62,688 nucleotides of DNA, taken from Bacteroidota bacterium. Its GTDB lineage: Bacteria; Bacteroidota; Bacteroidia; M30B66. A program made the translations under genes and the position numbers. Positions within the stretch are counted from its first letter, which is position 1. The number at the start of each line of letters is the position of its first letter. Under the pieces are notes generated by a model, which did no database searches, was not told the DNA's origin, and worked only from the letters and a program-made list of their open reading frames with translations. Positions 48,801 through 60,300 of the stretch are shown piece after piece. The stretch covers positions 1-62,688 of the forward strand of contig JAIXUS010000063.1 of assembly GCA_027483445.1 (NCBI GenBank). The letters are read 5' to 3'.

Positions 48801-49436
48801 CTTGGTTTCAATGGTTCATTGACTGTGAAGTTTGACTATGTAATCTTCGATGCTCCAGGTGCTGATATTCACATGGTAGAAACTACTTTCGGTAGCGCTA
48901 CCTGTACTTCTTACCCTGAGCGTGCCATGGTAGAAGGTTCTTTGGATGGCGAAAACTGGGTAGTATTGGATGAGGAAATCTGTTTGGATGGTTCTATTGA
49001 TGTAGCAGCTGCCGGTGCAATCCAGTACATCCGCGTAACTGACCGTTCAAAAGCAACTGATTTTGGTGGCTCAGCCGATGGTTATGATGTAGATGGATTT
49101 GTGGTTCTGCACTCTTGTGCAAGCGCTCCTGCTCGTCTTGCCGATCCAAATGCTGACAACGTAAGCGTAGCTGATGAGGTAATTTCAAGCACTGCCTATC
49201 CTAACCCATTCGATGCTGACGTTCAGGTGAGCATCAACACCGGCGATCAGGATGATGTTGTGGTAATCCGCGTGATGAACAACCTCGGACAGGTAGTTAT
49301 GACTAAGCGTCTCAATGTTGCGCCTTCGAGCGAAATTGTTGAAACACTCAGCTTACAAGGTTTGCGCAGCGGTATCTACATGCTCAATGTTGAAACCAGC
49401 AATGCTGTAGAAACCATCAAACTGGTGAAGAAATAA
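45834..49436 (+). CDS. Large T9SS surface protein with VWA, DUF11-like and repeated domains
   Basis: The product has 1200 residues. A signal peptide (TCLTAALAGLLWAGLSTTVNA) is followed by a von Willebrand factor A domain (about 100-330) with an intact metal site: DESGS, the Thr of GRTNWEAG and FFTDGNP. A DUF11-type CNA repeat follows (ISKTVSTPSTCVGSQVTF to SFTATVMVPP). Four tandem 28-residue repeats come next, built on ACYQTATFNPSTCSYDVTG (about 507-607). Three related domains of about 155 residues follow (616-770, 775-935, 940-1090), each with an 'ALGxP', 'VALGFGGSI..KF' and 'YVKIxDxT..DGxDVDxxxCLHG' core. The type IX sorting domain closes the chain (SSTAYPNPFDADVQ, ETIKLVKK). It is probably a metal-dependent surface adhesin. 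It has a strong terminator at 49455. Confidence 0.92.
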   Translation: MKNKFRNLTCLTAALAGLLWAGLSTTVNAQNQQLLGTPLQQQSTRQSAGSQTPSEDDIVVPPGVNRMAYIHSLYNSPQAMSAAPQVAPNPDMPSSLLCQDFRVIFVLDESGSIDNTESQLVRQGVRSLALALLNSGADLHVIEFATEASVINLGGSLVTPTFINNLNLYLGNNNNNSGNPGFNGQRYRTFAAGCDGRTNWEAGLIAAQGIAADLVIFFTDGNPTAYNVTNGNCAGGTVAIGNTGGVPVFPGFSNTTALNNAIVQANAVKAQGKHMFVAAVGDDLNLSNCQKISGNDNFAVSNNVFTADYVVGQFETLAFQLEAAANNVCGTELSISKTVSTPSTCVGSQVTFTISVTNTGGDFNFTAVNTRIQDVVPSGFSNPQIVAPVPVGASFSGNTLNYNIGDLAAGQTRSISFTATVMVPPASFNNVATADANNANLVSDDAPFTPDYAVTTVNETACISYTWFGTTYTSSGSYERTFNNANGCPQKEILNLTITPQPAQPQTACWQTATFNASTCSWDITGTQPQAPEVACYQTATFNPTTCSYDVTGSEPVAPEVACYQTATFNPSTCSYDVTGSMPPMPEIESYQTATFNEVSCQWDVTGNPPTEGCYGAEVWAFSQGNTKSGGDVRPERSFAIRALGAPNGQTPAIYAPYQEFVALGFGGSIEIRFENPIANGPGADIKIWESSAGSNNETATISVSQDGLGYFPVGTITMDGEVDFASAFSDYIQYVKITDITNPATWGNSDVADGFDVDAVECLHGAYQIPTPQTCAPVEYMDFFQGPSNDLLTPVADARSNPYEALGTPENSDAVTSPENNNFVSLGFGGSIVLKFGYPIKNGPGDDIFVVETTFNSAGANRCSRYPERIRVFASQDNCNWVYLGENCQDTYFDLKGLNWAQYVKLVDVSDPTAFNGLVDGYDLDGVLCLHGEETNPTPTELVFGSAQEVIDYNPGDRANGTDIVENRRQPGHSLGMPQNTDVVNFVALGFNGSLTVKFDYVIFDAPGADIHMVETTFGSATCTSYPERAMVEGSLDGENWVVLDEEICLDGSIDVAAAGAIQYIRVTDRSKATDFGGSADGYDVDGFVVLHSCASAPARLADPNADNVSVADEVISSTAYPNPFDADVQVSINTGDQDDVVVIRVMNNLGQVVMTKRLNVAPSSEIVETLSLQGLRSGIYMLNVETSNAVETIKLVKK

Positions 49437-49454
49437 TCACAACAGTTTAAATTG

Positions 49455-49491
49455 AAAAAGCCCGCTATCAGCAATGGTAGCGGGCTTTTTT
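49455..49491 (+). terminator. Terminator after the VWA protein gene
   Basis: A perfect 13-bp stem AAAAAGCCCGCTA / TAGCGGGCTTTTT with a 10-nt loop and a continuing T-run lies 18 nt after the stop. Confidence 0.92.
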
Positions 49492-49601
49492 GTTGGAAGA
49501 AATTTGAATGAACAACCACAAATGGTCGTTGATTTAATGCAGAGTTTGATAGAGCAATGAGCACACATTTTACCCTGTACTTTCGGGTAAAACACGAGTG
49601 G

Positions 49602-49642
49602 GCCAGGGATTGGAGCTGGCTGCCGTGCAGCGCGGAAAGCCC
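49602..49642. repeat. Possible short intergenic element, copy 2 (CCAGGGAT...CGGAAAGCC)
   Basis: GCCAGGGATTGGAGCTGGC with GCAGCGCGGAAAGCCCGG resembles the element at 26346-26373. It lies between converging genes. Confidence 0.3.
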
Positions 49643-49680
49643 GGTTCAGGCCCCCAAAACCTGGACAAGCAAAGCGGGCT

Positions 49681-50931
49681 TTAATGAGCGATTACGATTT
49701 TCTGTGCTGAGCCGGCCATCGATAGATAATACACGCCCGGAATTAAAGTGGTGTTCCATGTTGTTTTTCCTTTTTCTACCTGAAGTTCCAGCACCTTTCT
49801 TCCGGTAGCATCGCGCACCTGCATGGTGCCTTTGCGGGCTGAAACCAGCGTTATTGTTGAAAACGAGGGTGATGGATTGGGGAAAACCGAAAGCTGAGAC
49901 TTGCTTATAACACCTTTTAAACCAACGGTTTGCAAAACAATCGGCTCCGAAATTCCGCTGCTACAACCATTAAAAGAGGTGAGGCTTAAGGTGTATGAGC
50001 CCGTGTCTGTTGGAACGAATAGAGACGATGTGGCGCCGGGAATTGGCACTCCGTTTTGATACCAGGTATAAAGGTATGGGCCGGTAATGGAGCTTTCCAG
50101 ACCGGTTTCGGAGGCGCTGAAGAGAATTTCGGGTGTTGGAGGAGGGGTTTCAAATGAAACATTGATGGGTGCAGAGGTGGAGGTGCCGCAAGGGTTAGTT
50201 ACGGTTACCTGGTAGGTTCCGGGCTGGCTGACAGAAATTTCTTGCGTGCTTGCATTGCCGGGTGCCCACACGATGCCTTCGGTGTAATTGGTCGACAGGG
50301 TGATGGAGGTTCCTTCGCAAGCTATGGTTTCGCCGAAGATGATTGGCGGTTCAGGGTTTTGGCCTTCGAAAATGTTGAGGTTTGAGTTGAAAATCAAGTC
50401 TCCCGAACTGGCGTTGTTGCTATTGCTGGCATTGAGGGCGGCATAGAAGGTAACCTGACCGGATCCGGCGGGTGGGGCGATCCAATCGAACGACCAAACT
50501 CGGGTATTGGGTGCGCTTTCGGCGGTTCCGGCTCCGGTATGGGTTAGATATCGGCCGTTACCGTTGAGTTGTGTTCCGGTGGAGGCGATCATGGTTCCGG
50601 CGGTGGCTCCCGAGGCCAATTGCGGCGAGATGCTAAACCCGAACTCGTTGCGACCGGCCACAGAGATGCTCAGGGTGATCGTGTAGGTTTGTCCGGGCGT
50701 GTAGCCGCAAGCGGGCACATTGCTGGTTATCATGCCTTGCTGAAAGGTTGTTCCAGTGCCGGAATGGCAGCCTCCGTTTTGGCTGGCGCAGGTTCGGGCG
50801 TTATTTTCATTGGGCGAACCGGTGTAACCCGCTGGGGCTCCAGAATTATTGGAATGAACATCAACCGTATTGAAACAATTGAGAAGCTGAATAAACAAGG
50901 CGAATGGTAGAAACCAAAGAAATTTCTTCAT
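49681..50931 (-). CDS. T9SS-exported choice-of-anchor-V protein, paralog of 23516
   Basis: The product has 416 residues: a signal peptide (MKKFLWFLPFALFIQLL), then GYTGSPNENNARTCASQNGGCHSG, CGYTPGQTYTITLSI, FGFSISPQLASGATAGTMIA and YAALNASNSNNASSGDLIFN. This is the same choice-of-anchor-V layout as at 23516-24967, with Cys-x6-Cys-His in place of Cys-x5-Cys-His. PKD/Ig-like strands follow. The C-terminal type IX sorting domain is LSVFPNPSPSFSTITL, VRDATGRKVLELQV and GVYYLSMAG. The two genes appear to be dispersed duplicates. A -7 element (TAGATTTG) lies 26 nt upstream. Confidence 0.88.
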   Translation of the reverse strand: MKKFLWFLPFALFIQLLNCFNTVDVHSNNSGAPAGYTGSPNENNARTCASQNGGCHSGTGTTFQQGMITSNVPACGYTPGQTYTITLSISVAGRNEFGFSISPQLASGATAGTMIASTGTQLNGNGRYLTHTGAGTAESAPNTRVWSFDWIAPPAGSGQVTFYAALNASNSNNASSGDLIFNSNLNIFEGQNPEPPIIFGETIACEGTSITLSTNYTEGIVWAPGNASTQEISVSQPGTYQVTVTNPCGTSTSAPINVSFETPPPTPEILFSASETGLESSITGPYLYTWYQNGVPIPGATSSLFVPTDTGSYTLSLTSFNGCSSGISEPIVLQTVGLKGVISKSQLSVFPNPSPSFSTITLVSARKGTMQVRDATGRKVLELQVEKGKTTWNTTLIPGVYYLSMAGSAQKIVIAH

Positions 50932-50957
50932 GTAGTAGGCTGATATTTCGGTACAAA

Positions 50958-50965
50958 CAAATCTA
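50958..50965 (-). promoter_or_regulatory. -7 element (TAGATTTG) for the 49681 gene
   Basis: This exact TAnnTTTG match on the minus strand lies 26 nt before the ATG at 50931. Confidence 0.5.
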
Positions 50966-51151
50966 CTATTTTTTTAATCCCATGTTTTGCGCCAGAACCT
51001 TGAACAAGAAACCGCAAAGAAAAACGCTCGAAGGCTCAGACTTAAATCATGCAATTAATTGACGTTCTTTATATTACATCAAAAACATAAGAATAGCATC
51101 GGACTAAAAAATGAGTACCAACACCCAATCCGACTAAAGAGGTAAATTATG

Positions 51152-51159
51152 TAATTTTG
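51152..51159 (+). promoter_or_regulatory. -7 element (TAATTTTG), candidate promoter of the giant adhesin
   Basis: An exact match followed by CAGC, as in the leaderless promoters, but no start codon follows. The next plausible start is 51347, giving an unusually long leader. Confidence 0.4.
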
Positions 51160-51346
51160 CAGCGAAAATTTGGCCTAACCTTTTTTCATTATACTTCTAA
51201 AGAAAGCTAGTCTCTGGCAAATCGTCGGCAGGAAGAAATATGCATTTTCCTTACGTTGAATTCACCATGGGTGCTATCACTCAATTAAAGCTATAATGTA
51301 ACTCACATTTAGGTTAGTCGTAATGAAGGCAAAACAAATATAAAAT

Positions 51347-54300
51347 ATGAGCAGACATATACTTGCTTCAAGCTCAATCTTAATTGTAAAATCACCTTTA
51401 AAGAGGTGCATAATTGATTTAGAAACGCTGTTAATTAAACAGCGGCTGAGGACCTATTTATTGCTCTCTGTTCTACTTTTTTCAAGTGGAATCAGTTTAG
51501 CGCAATCGATTTTCACCAACCCAATTACCGGCTCTTCAATTTCAGCCAATCCATACTCAACTGGACAGGTACTGAATGCCAATATAACATCCACAGGTAT
51601 TGGAAGAGGTTCGGGACTTTCAGCATCAGCTGTTAATGATCGATACAATGTTACCAGTGCTAATGCAAGTTCGCTTTCCAACGCCTTGAGTGGAAATGAC
51701 TTTTTTGAATTTTCAATTACACCAAACTCATGTTTTGAAATCAACTTCATTAGTTTAACCTACATCTCACAAATCTCTGGTGGGGGAATAAACCTCGCTT
51801 TGCGATCCAATCGAGATTCATATGCATCAAATATTGCTACATCAACCGCAACCACCGGCACAACAATATCACTAGGCGCTGCAGCATTTCAGAACATCCG
51901 AACAAATATTACATTTAGGCTGTATGTATGGGGGGCGAGTGGATCTGGAACACAGTTTTCTATCAACAGCTTCACATTTAATGGGGCCGTAGCGGCATGG
52001 ACGAATACTACTACTGCAGGATCTTCTGCTCCAACACTCTGTGTGAATACTCCATTAACAAACATTACCCACACTACAACGGGAGCAACAGGAATTGGAA
52101 CTGCAACAGGACTACCATCTGGTGTAACAGCAACTTGGTCAGCCAACACCATCACCATCAGCGGCACTCCAACTGCTTCTGGAACATTTAACTACAGCAT
52201 TCCTTTGACTGGTGGATGCGGATCGGTTAATGCAACTGGGACAATTACTGTAACTCCAATAAAGACTGTTGGATCAGCTTCTTCCACTCCAACACTTTGT
52301 ACAAACACACCACTTACAAACATTACACATACAACCACAGGGGCTACAGGAATCGGAACAGCTACTGGACTTCCAGCCGGCGTTACGGCTGCTTTTGCAT
52401 CCAATACAATCACCATCAGCGGTACTCCAACGGCTTTTGGAACATTTAACTACAGCATTCCTTTGACTGGTGGATGCGGATCGGTTAATGCAACTGGAAC
52501 CATCACCGTTTTAAACGGTACGATAGATTATGCGAATCTACAATTCCCGGGTAGCCCGACGATTTGTATTGGGAATAACCTAACAGCCTTTGGCCGAATT
52601 TATAAGGCGGGAGTTACCGAAGCTGCAGGCGCCAACCCAATTGTTGAAGCGCAGATCGGATATAACGCTACGAATACAAATCCCAATACATGGGCGGCCG
52701 GTAACTGGACAAATGCTACCTACAATGTGCAAGTCGGCAACGACGATGAGTATGTCGGTTCGTTTGGCTCTGCGCTTGTTGCCGGAACCTATTATTATGC
52801 ATTTCGCTACAGGATGAATGGCTGCGCTTGGCAGTATGGCGGTTTCAACGGAACTGGTGGCGGTTTTTATAATGGATCGACCAACAACAATGGTGTGTTA
52901 ACGATAAGTCCGAACAACACGCCTGGAACTGCTTCGAGTAACCCAACACTTTGTATCAATACTCCATTAACCAATATTACGCGAACAACCACTGGCGCAA
53001 CTGGCATCGGAGCTGCAACAGGTCTACCTGCCGGTGTAACGGCAGCTTTTGCTTCCAATACCATCACCATCAGCGGCACTCCAACGGCTTCTGGAACATT
53101 TAACTACAGCATTCCATTAACTGGTGGTTGTGGAACTGCAAATGCAACAGGAACTATTACAGTTACTCCGGCAAACACCATTTCTCTTACATCCGCTGTT
53201 GGATCAAATAGTCAGCTTCGTTGTATCAATACAGCCATTACCACTATAACCTACGCAACAAGCGGTGCTACCGGTGCTACATTCAGTGGATTACCTCCTG
53301 GTGTTAGTGGTGCGTGGGCTGCTGGCGTTGCAACGATAAGCGGAACACCAACAGCTTATGGTTTTTACAATTACACCGTTACGTTAACAGGTGGATGCGG
53401 TAGCGTAACAGCAACCGGTTCTATAAATGTAAACGGACTTGATTATGCAAACCTACAGTTTCCGGCGAGTGCAAGCATTTGTGTGGGAAATACATTTACA
53501 GCCTTTGGACAAGTCTATGAGCTAGGTATTACCGAGGCAGCCGGCGCAAACGCGAACATCTCAGTCCAGTATGGTTATAACAACAGCAATACTGATCCAT
53601 CTACCTGGCCTGCAGGTAACTGGTCTGCTGCAAGCTACAATTTGCAGGCAGGCAACAATGATGAGTACACTGCAACCGGTGTTGCCTTGGGTGCCGGTAC
53701 CTGGTATTACACCTTTCGTTATTCCATCAATGGTTGTTCTTGGCAGTATGGCGGATACAGTGCAACCGGTGGCGGATTTTGGAACGGAACAACGAATGTG
53801 AGCGGAGTTGTAACTGTGACTCCAGCTCCCAATGCTGGTACGCTAAGCGGTACGCAAAATATTTGTGCAGCCGGAACTACAACATTTACGACTAGCGGAA
53901 ATGCTGGCGGTACTTGGACATCAAACGCTACAGGTATAGCCACAGTTAACAACAGCACGGGTGCTATTACGGGTGTTGCTGCTGGAACTGCGACAATCAC
54001 CTACACCGTAACTGGAACTGGCGGATGTGCCAACGCTACAGCCACCAGAACCGTTACAGTTACCGCTGCTCCAAATGCCGGAACGCTGAGCGGAACGCAG
54101 AACATTTGCGCAGCCGGAACTACAACATTTACTTCTAGCGGAAATGCTGGAGGTGCTTGGACATCAGATGCGACGGGCATAGCCACTGTTAACGTCAGCA
54201 CAGGTGTTATAACGGGTGTTGCTGCTGGAACAGCCAACATTACTTACACCGTAACCGGAACGGGCGGGTGTGCTAATGCTACCGCCACTAGAACCGTTAC

Positions 54301-57300
54301 AGTTACTGCAGCACCTAATGCAGGAACGCTGAGCGGAACCCAAAATATTTGTATTGCAGGAACAACTTCTTTCTGGACCAACGGAAACGCCGGTGGAACT
54401 TGGTCATCGAACGCTACAGGTATAGCCACAGTTAACAGCAGCACAGGTGCTATTACAGGTGTTGCTGCTGGAACTGCGACTATTACCTACACGGTAGCTG
54501 GAACTGGTGGGTGTGCTAATGCCACCGCCACTAGAACCGTTACGGTAGCGCCGAATAATACTGCTGGAACGGTTTCTTCGAATCCAACACTTTGTATAAA
54601 TACAGCGCTTACAGCAATCACCCGTACAACAACAGGTGCAACCGGTATTGGAACAGCTACTGGCCTTCCGGCAGGTGTTACAGCTACTTGGGCTTCTAAC
54701 GTGCTTACCATCAGCGGTACACCAACTGCTTCTGGAACATTTAACTACAGCATTCCTTTAACAGGTGGTTGTGGAGCGGTGAATGCTACTGGTACGATCA
54801 CGGTTACTCCGGCAAACACTGCAGGAACTGCTTCTTCGAATCCAACGCTTTGTATCAACACGGCTTTAACCAACATCACCAGAACAACAACTGGCGCAAC
54901 CGGCATCGGAGCTCCAACTGGACTTCCTGCTGGCGTTACTGCTGCTTGGGCTGCGAATACGATTACTGTCAGTGGTACACCAACAGCAGTTGGAACATTT
55001 AACTACAGTATTCCTTTAACAGGTGGATGTGGAGCAGTGAGTGCCACAGGAACAATCACTGTTACTCCGGCGAATACTGTGACACTTTCATCTGCAGCTG
55101 GTACAAATGCACAAACACGTTGCATTAACACAGCCATTACGAATATCACGTATGCTACAACAACTGCAACAGGCGCTACATTCAGCGGCTTACCTGCAGG
55201 TGTTAATGGTGTATGGGCATCGAACGTTGCTACCATCAGCGGAACGCCAACAGCTGCTGGAACTTTTAATTACACGGTTACTTTAACAGGGGGTTGTGGA
55301 GCGGTGAATGCTACTGGAACAATCACGGTTACTCCTGCAAATACTGCTGGAACAGCTTCTTCGAATCCAACGCTTTGTATCAATACAGCGCTTACAGCAA
55401 TCACCCGTACAACAACAGGTGCAACCGGTATCGGAACAGCTACTGGACTTCCGGCAGGTGTTACAGCTACTTGGGCTTCGAATGTGCTTACAATCAGTGG
55501 TACGCCAACAGCTGCTGGAACATTTAACTATAGCATTCCATTAACCGGCGGCTGCGGATCTGTAAATGCAACTGGAACGATTACCGTTACTGCAGCTCCG
55601 ACAGTTGGAGCGACCGCAAATTTCACTACAATTTGCTCTGGCGGAACAATAAATCTTACTGGTACAAGCAATGTCAGCAATATTGTTGTAGGTCAAGAAA
55701 ATTTTGAGAATACATCGACTTACACAGCAGTTAATGGTCAAACCAGAACAGGGACTTCAGCTTCAAGCGATCGTCCTGCAAATGTGTCTTTTGTAACTTC
55801 TCCAACAACCTCTTACTCGGCTAATGACGAAACTGCAACAATTACAACACAAAACTTTACCGGACTCACGCCTGGAGCAGCAAAATTCGTTACGATGCGA
55901 CTGGCCGCCTTTTCTATAGGGTCTTCAAGCGGTGGATTAGATTCAGGCGACGACGTTACGGTTGAGATTTCTTTGAACGGAGGCTCTACCTATTCACGAG
56001 AAATTGAAGTGAATGGGAATAGTAATTGTCATTGGGGTTTTACGTCAGGTACAGGTGTGGCAGCTACAACATATGATGGAGATAATACAGCTACCGTTTT
56101 TGCTCCAGCTGGCGGTGGCGCAAGAACTACCGATGGTTTTAGCACATTGCAGATTAGTTTGCCAACGAGTGCAACTCAAGTAAGAGTTCGAGTGACAATG
56201 AGTAATAGCAGTAATAGTGAATCATGGGTGATTGATGACATTATCGTTTCTAGTGGCCCAACTTATTCTTGGACCTCAGCTCCTGCAGGCTTTACTTCAT
56301 CATTACAAAATCCTACCGGAGTTGTGGTTTCTGGCAATACAACTTATACGCTTACTGTAACCAACCCAACTACAGGGTGTTCGAATTCAAGTTCTGTTTC
56401 AATCACTGCTAATCCAAACAACACAGTAGGAGCAGCATCTTCTACTCCTACACTTTGTAACAACACTGCTCTAACTGCAATAACACACACAACAACCGGA
56501 GCAACTAGTATCGGAACAGCAACAGGACTTCCATCGGGTGTTACAGCTGCTTTTGCATCCAATACAATTACCATAAGCGGCACGCCTACTGCTTCTGGAA
56601 CATTTAACTACAGCATTCCTTTAACGGGTTGTGGAGCAGTGAGTGCAACAGGAACGATTACAGTTACACCAAATCCCACAGTGAATGTGGGCCCTGGTTT
56701 AGCAGCGATTTGTCAAGGGGGCGTTTCTGCGAACCTTGGAGGAAGTGTCACCAGTCCTGCTTCTGGTGGAACCTGGTCGACAACTTCTGGAGGAACATTC
56801 TCACCAAGTGCAACAGCATTAAATGCGACATGGACACCGCCGGCTGGATTTGTAGGTACTGCCACACTCACTCTTACATCATTTGGAGGTAGCTGTGGAA
56901 TTGCGACGGGATCAAAAAATATCACAGTAAATCCATTGCCAGCAAATGCTGGAACGATCACAGGCACCGCGACTGTGTGTCAAAATCAAACAAGCGTAGT
57001 TTATTCAATTCCAGCAATTGCTAATGCGACAAGTTATACTTGGTCATACTCAGGAACAGGCTTTACAGCTTCTGGAAGTACTGCCTCTATTTTTGGATCA
57101 TTCTCAGCTTCGGCAACTTCGGGTATTTTAACTGTTAGAGGAGTTAACTCTTGCGGAAACGGGCCTGTATCAGCCAACTTCGCCATTACGGTAAATTCAG
57201 TACCGTCAGCGGCAGGTGTTATTACAGGTAGTCCTTCTTTGTGTCAAGGCCAAACAGGAGTTTCATTTTCTGTTCCTCCAATTCCCGGGGCAACCAGCTA

Positions 57301-60300
57301 TCAGTGGACTTATTCAGGCACCGGCTTTACAGCTTCAGGTAGCACAGCTACAATTACCGCGAACTTTTCTCCAACCGCCACGGCGGGCAACCTTACAGTA
57401 CGAGGAGTAAACAGTTGCGGAAACGGGGTGGCATCGGCGAATTTCCCCATTTCACTGGCTCAATTGCCCGGAACCCCCGGAACCATTTTGGGTCCTTCTA
57501 CAGTTTGCCGCGGACAAGTTGGTTTCACCTTCACCATTCCGGCCATTGCCAATGCTACAAGTTACAGCTGGGTTTACACTGGAACAGGGATCACATTTTC
57601 TGGCAATACCTCAACAGTAACAGCGATAATTAGCAATACAGCAACATCAGGTGTATTGAGGGTTCGTGGTGTTAGTGCTTGTTTGAATGGGCCATTTAGT
57701 GCTGATTTTCCAGTAACTGTTATTGAGGCCCCTGTAGTTTCGATTTCGAGCAACTATTGCGGAAACCCGGGTTTTGTCATCTTAACAGCCAGTTCAGGAT
57801 TCACAAACTACGTATGGAGCACCGGTGCAACAACCTCATTCATCAACGCCGACATTGCCGGCCAGTACACCGTAACAGTGGCGAATGCCTTCGGTTGTAT
57901 GGCTTCAGCCTCGGTAGGGGTAGCCACCGAATTGGTTACTAACGGGAAGTTTGATTTGGGCAATACCGGCTTTTCGACCAACTACAATTTTGTAGCGAAT
58001 ATAGCAGGTCAAACTGAAATGTATCCTGAAGGTACTTACGCTGTTGTTCCAAATGCCAATTCTGTACACGACCAATTCTGGGGAACCGGAAGAACACCTA
58101 GCGGAGGACCCTTCATGGTGGTCAATGGTCACCCGGCATTGGGCCAGGCTGTTTGGTCGCAAAACAATATTCCAGTGCAACCCAATACCACATATTACTT
58201 TTCGGCTTGGGGCTTAAGTGTGGTAAACGGCAACAATGCGGCATTGCGCTTTACCATCAACGGCAATCAGGTGGGAACAATCGCCAACTTGCCAAACGGT
58301 TACAGCAGTACCGCCGGCCCATTTAACTGGGTGCGCTTTTATGGATCATGGAACTCCGGATTTGAAACAGAAGCCGACCTTTCAATCATTAACCTAAATA
58401 CAATTCTGGGGGGTAACGATTTTGGTTTGGATGACATTTCGTTTGGTACACTTTCGCCAATCCCTTTAACCGCAGTACCTGGCACCTCCAATGGAACCAA
58501 TGTTTGTCAAGGCAGCCAACTCGTTTTGAACGCCAATGCTGTTGGCGGTGCGAGTCCGTTTACTTACAGCTGGACTGGTCCAAACGGCTTTAGTTCGTCT
58601 GACATGAACCCGGTAGTAACCACCAATGCCACTGCAGCCGTAGCCGGCATTTACACCGTAACCGTAACCGATGGTTTCGGATGCTCGGTAAGTTCTGACT
58701 TCAACCTCAGCGTGAGTCCATTACCGGCCAATCGCATGCCGGTGGCTACTGTGCCTTCAGTTTGTGTGGATGGCAATTCGGCCATCAACCTGCCGCTTTC
58801 GCAAACCGGAGTTAGTTATCAGTTGCGCAACGAGGCTAATGATGCTCCTGTTGGAGACCCTATTGCGGGAACGGGTGGAACGATTTCCTTCCCGGTTGAA
58901 AATCTCAACCAAACAACTACATACAACGTTTTGGCTACCGGAAATCTTAGCCAGTGTTCTGTAGAGATGACCAACTTGGCCACTATTACCGTAGCTACCA
59001 CTCCTGTTCTGTCGATTACGAACCAGGCCATCTGTTCGGGAACTGTGAACCTCACAGCGCCTGCGGTTACGGCAGGAAGTACCGGTGGTGGAACCTTAAG
59101 CTATTGGACAAATGCCGCGGGCACCGTTGCCTTGAGCAATCCATCCACAGTGAGTGCCTCAGGAACCTATTACATCAGAAGTACGGTTGGCTCCTGCAGC
59201 GACATTGAACCGGTTTCTGTATCAATTTCGACCAGCCCACTAGTAGGCTTCAGCTATCCGGGTTCGCCGTATTGTAGCATTGGCAGCGATCCTACGGCTG
59301 TGCTTAACTCCGGGGCCGTAGCCGGAACCTTCTCGTGTGCCAACGCCGGCCTTGTTTTCTCTAATCCTGCCACAGGTGCCATTGACCTTTCGGCCAGTAC
59401 ACCCGGAACCTATACGATTGTAAATACGGTTAGCCCTACGGGCGGATGTCCAACCGTGTCGGCCAATGCCACTGTCGGAATTACCCAGGCTCCACTCACC
59501 GGGTTTAGCTATCCTGAGGGTAACGATTTCTGCCAGATTTATAATGCCACCAATCCGGCCCCTATCTTCGATCCGGGTGCAGCAGCCGGAACATTCCAAT
59601 CGACCTTTGGATTAAGCTTCGTAAGTACCAGTACCGGTGTGGTGAACCTTGCCGCCTCAACACCGGGTAACTATGCCATTTGGAACAGCAGACCTGCCAT
59701 TGGAGGCTGTGCGGCTCAGAGCGATACGGTGTTTATTGATATCAACCCATACGTTTTTGCGGGAACGGTAAGCTCATCGGTATCCGACGATTTGATCTGC
59801 CTTGGCGAAACTGTCGATTTATTCTCACAAACCTCGGCGTATAACAGTGTACTGCTTCGTGAGCGTTTTAATGGTACCATCAACAACTGGGTTCGCGCCA
59901 ACTCATCTTCAGGAGGCACAGTAGCCAATGCGGCATGGACCCTAAGACCAAACAATTATAATTACGGAGGAAACCACCGCTCCAACGACGATACACAGTT
60001 TTACATGTCGAATAGTGAAGCTCAAGCCGGCACAACTACCATCACCACGCTTCGTTCGCCTGTGATGAATACCGTGGGCTACACCTCACTGAGCATGGAT
60101 TTTTTCCATTTCTTCAATACAACCAATACAACCGACTCCGCTCAGGTGCAGGTTTCGTTAAACAACAGTACCTGGACAACTGTAGCCACTTACACTACCA
60201 ATCGAGGCGGAGCCACTTCATTTACGAACCAGGTCATCAACCTTGATGCCTATATTGGTCAGCCAATCTTTTACGTTCGTTTCCGTTACCGGGCCACCAA

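Larger units (their letters stand above)
50932..51346. other. 415-nt divergent intergenic region upstream of the giant adhesin
   Basis: This region contains the minus-strand -7 box for the 49681 gene (50958-50965) and a plus-strand TAATTTTG followed by CAGC (51152-51159). The latter predicts a leader of about 185 nt for the adhesin. No small gene with coding character is seen. Confidence 0.5.
52015..56670 (+). repeat. Nine Ig-like (He-PIG-type) DNA repeats inside the adhesin gene
   Basis: Units of about 245-260 nt start near 52015, 52261, 52912, 53167, 54553, 54811, 55069, 55330 and 56410. Each encodes 'SSNPTLCINTxLTxITRTTTGATGIG' to 'GTFNYSIPLTGGCGxVNATGTITVTP'. The units at 54553 and 55330 are nearly the same base for base. 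Two units (53167 and 55069) form a variant with ATFSGLPxGV and YTVTLTGG. Confidence 0.85.

Noticed and set aside
51997-55544. Short plus-strand frames rich in Tyr, Asn and His in other phases of the adhesin repeats
   Set aside because: The phase starting at 51347 is open throughout and encodes recognisable Ig-like domains; the others are by-products of the repeats.
52015-56670. CRISPR array suggested by regular repeats
   Set aside because: The repeats are about 250 nt, in frame, without spacers, and encode protein domains.
51454-56967. A ladder of short minus-strand frames rich in Val, Ala and Pro
   Set aside because: They are repeated because the adhesin repeats are repeated; each is antisense to the continuous plus-strand frame and ends at repeat borders.
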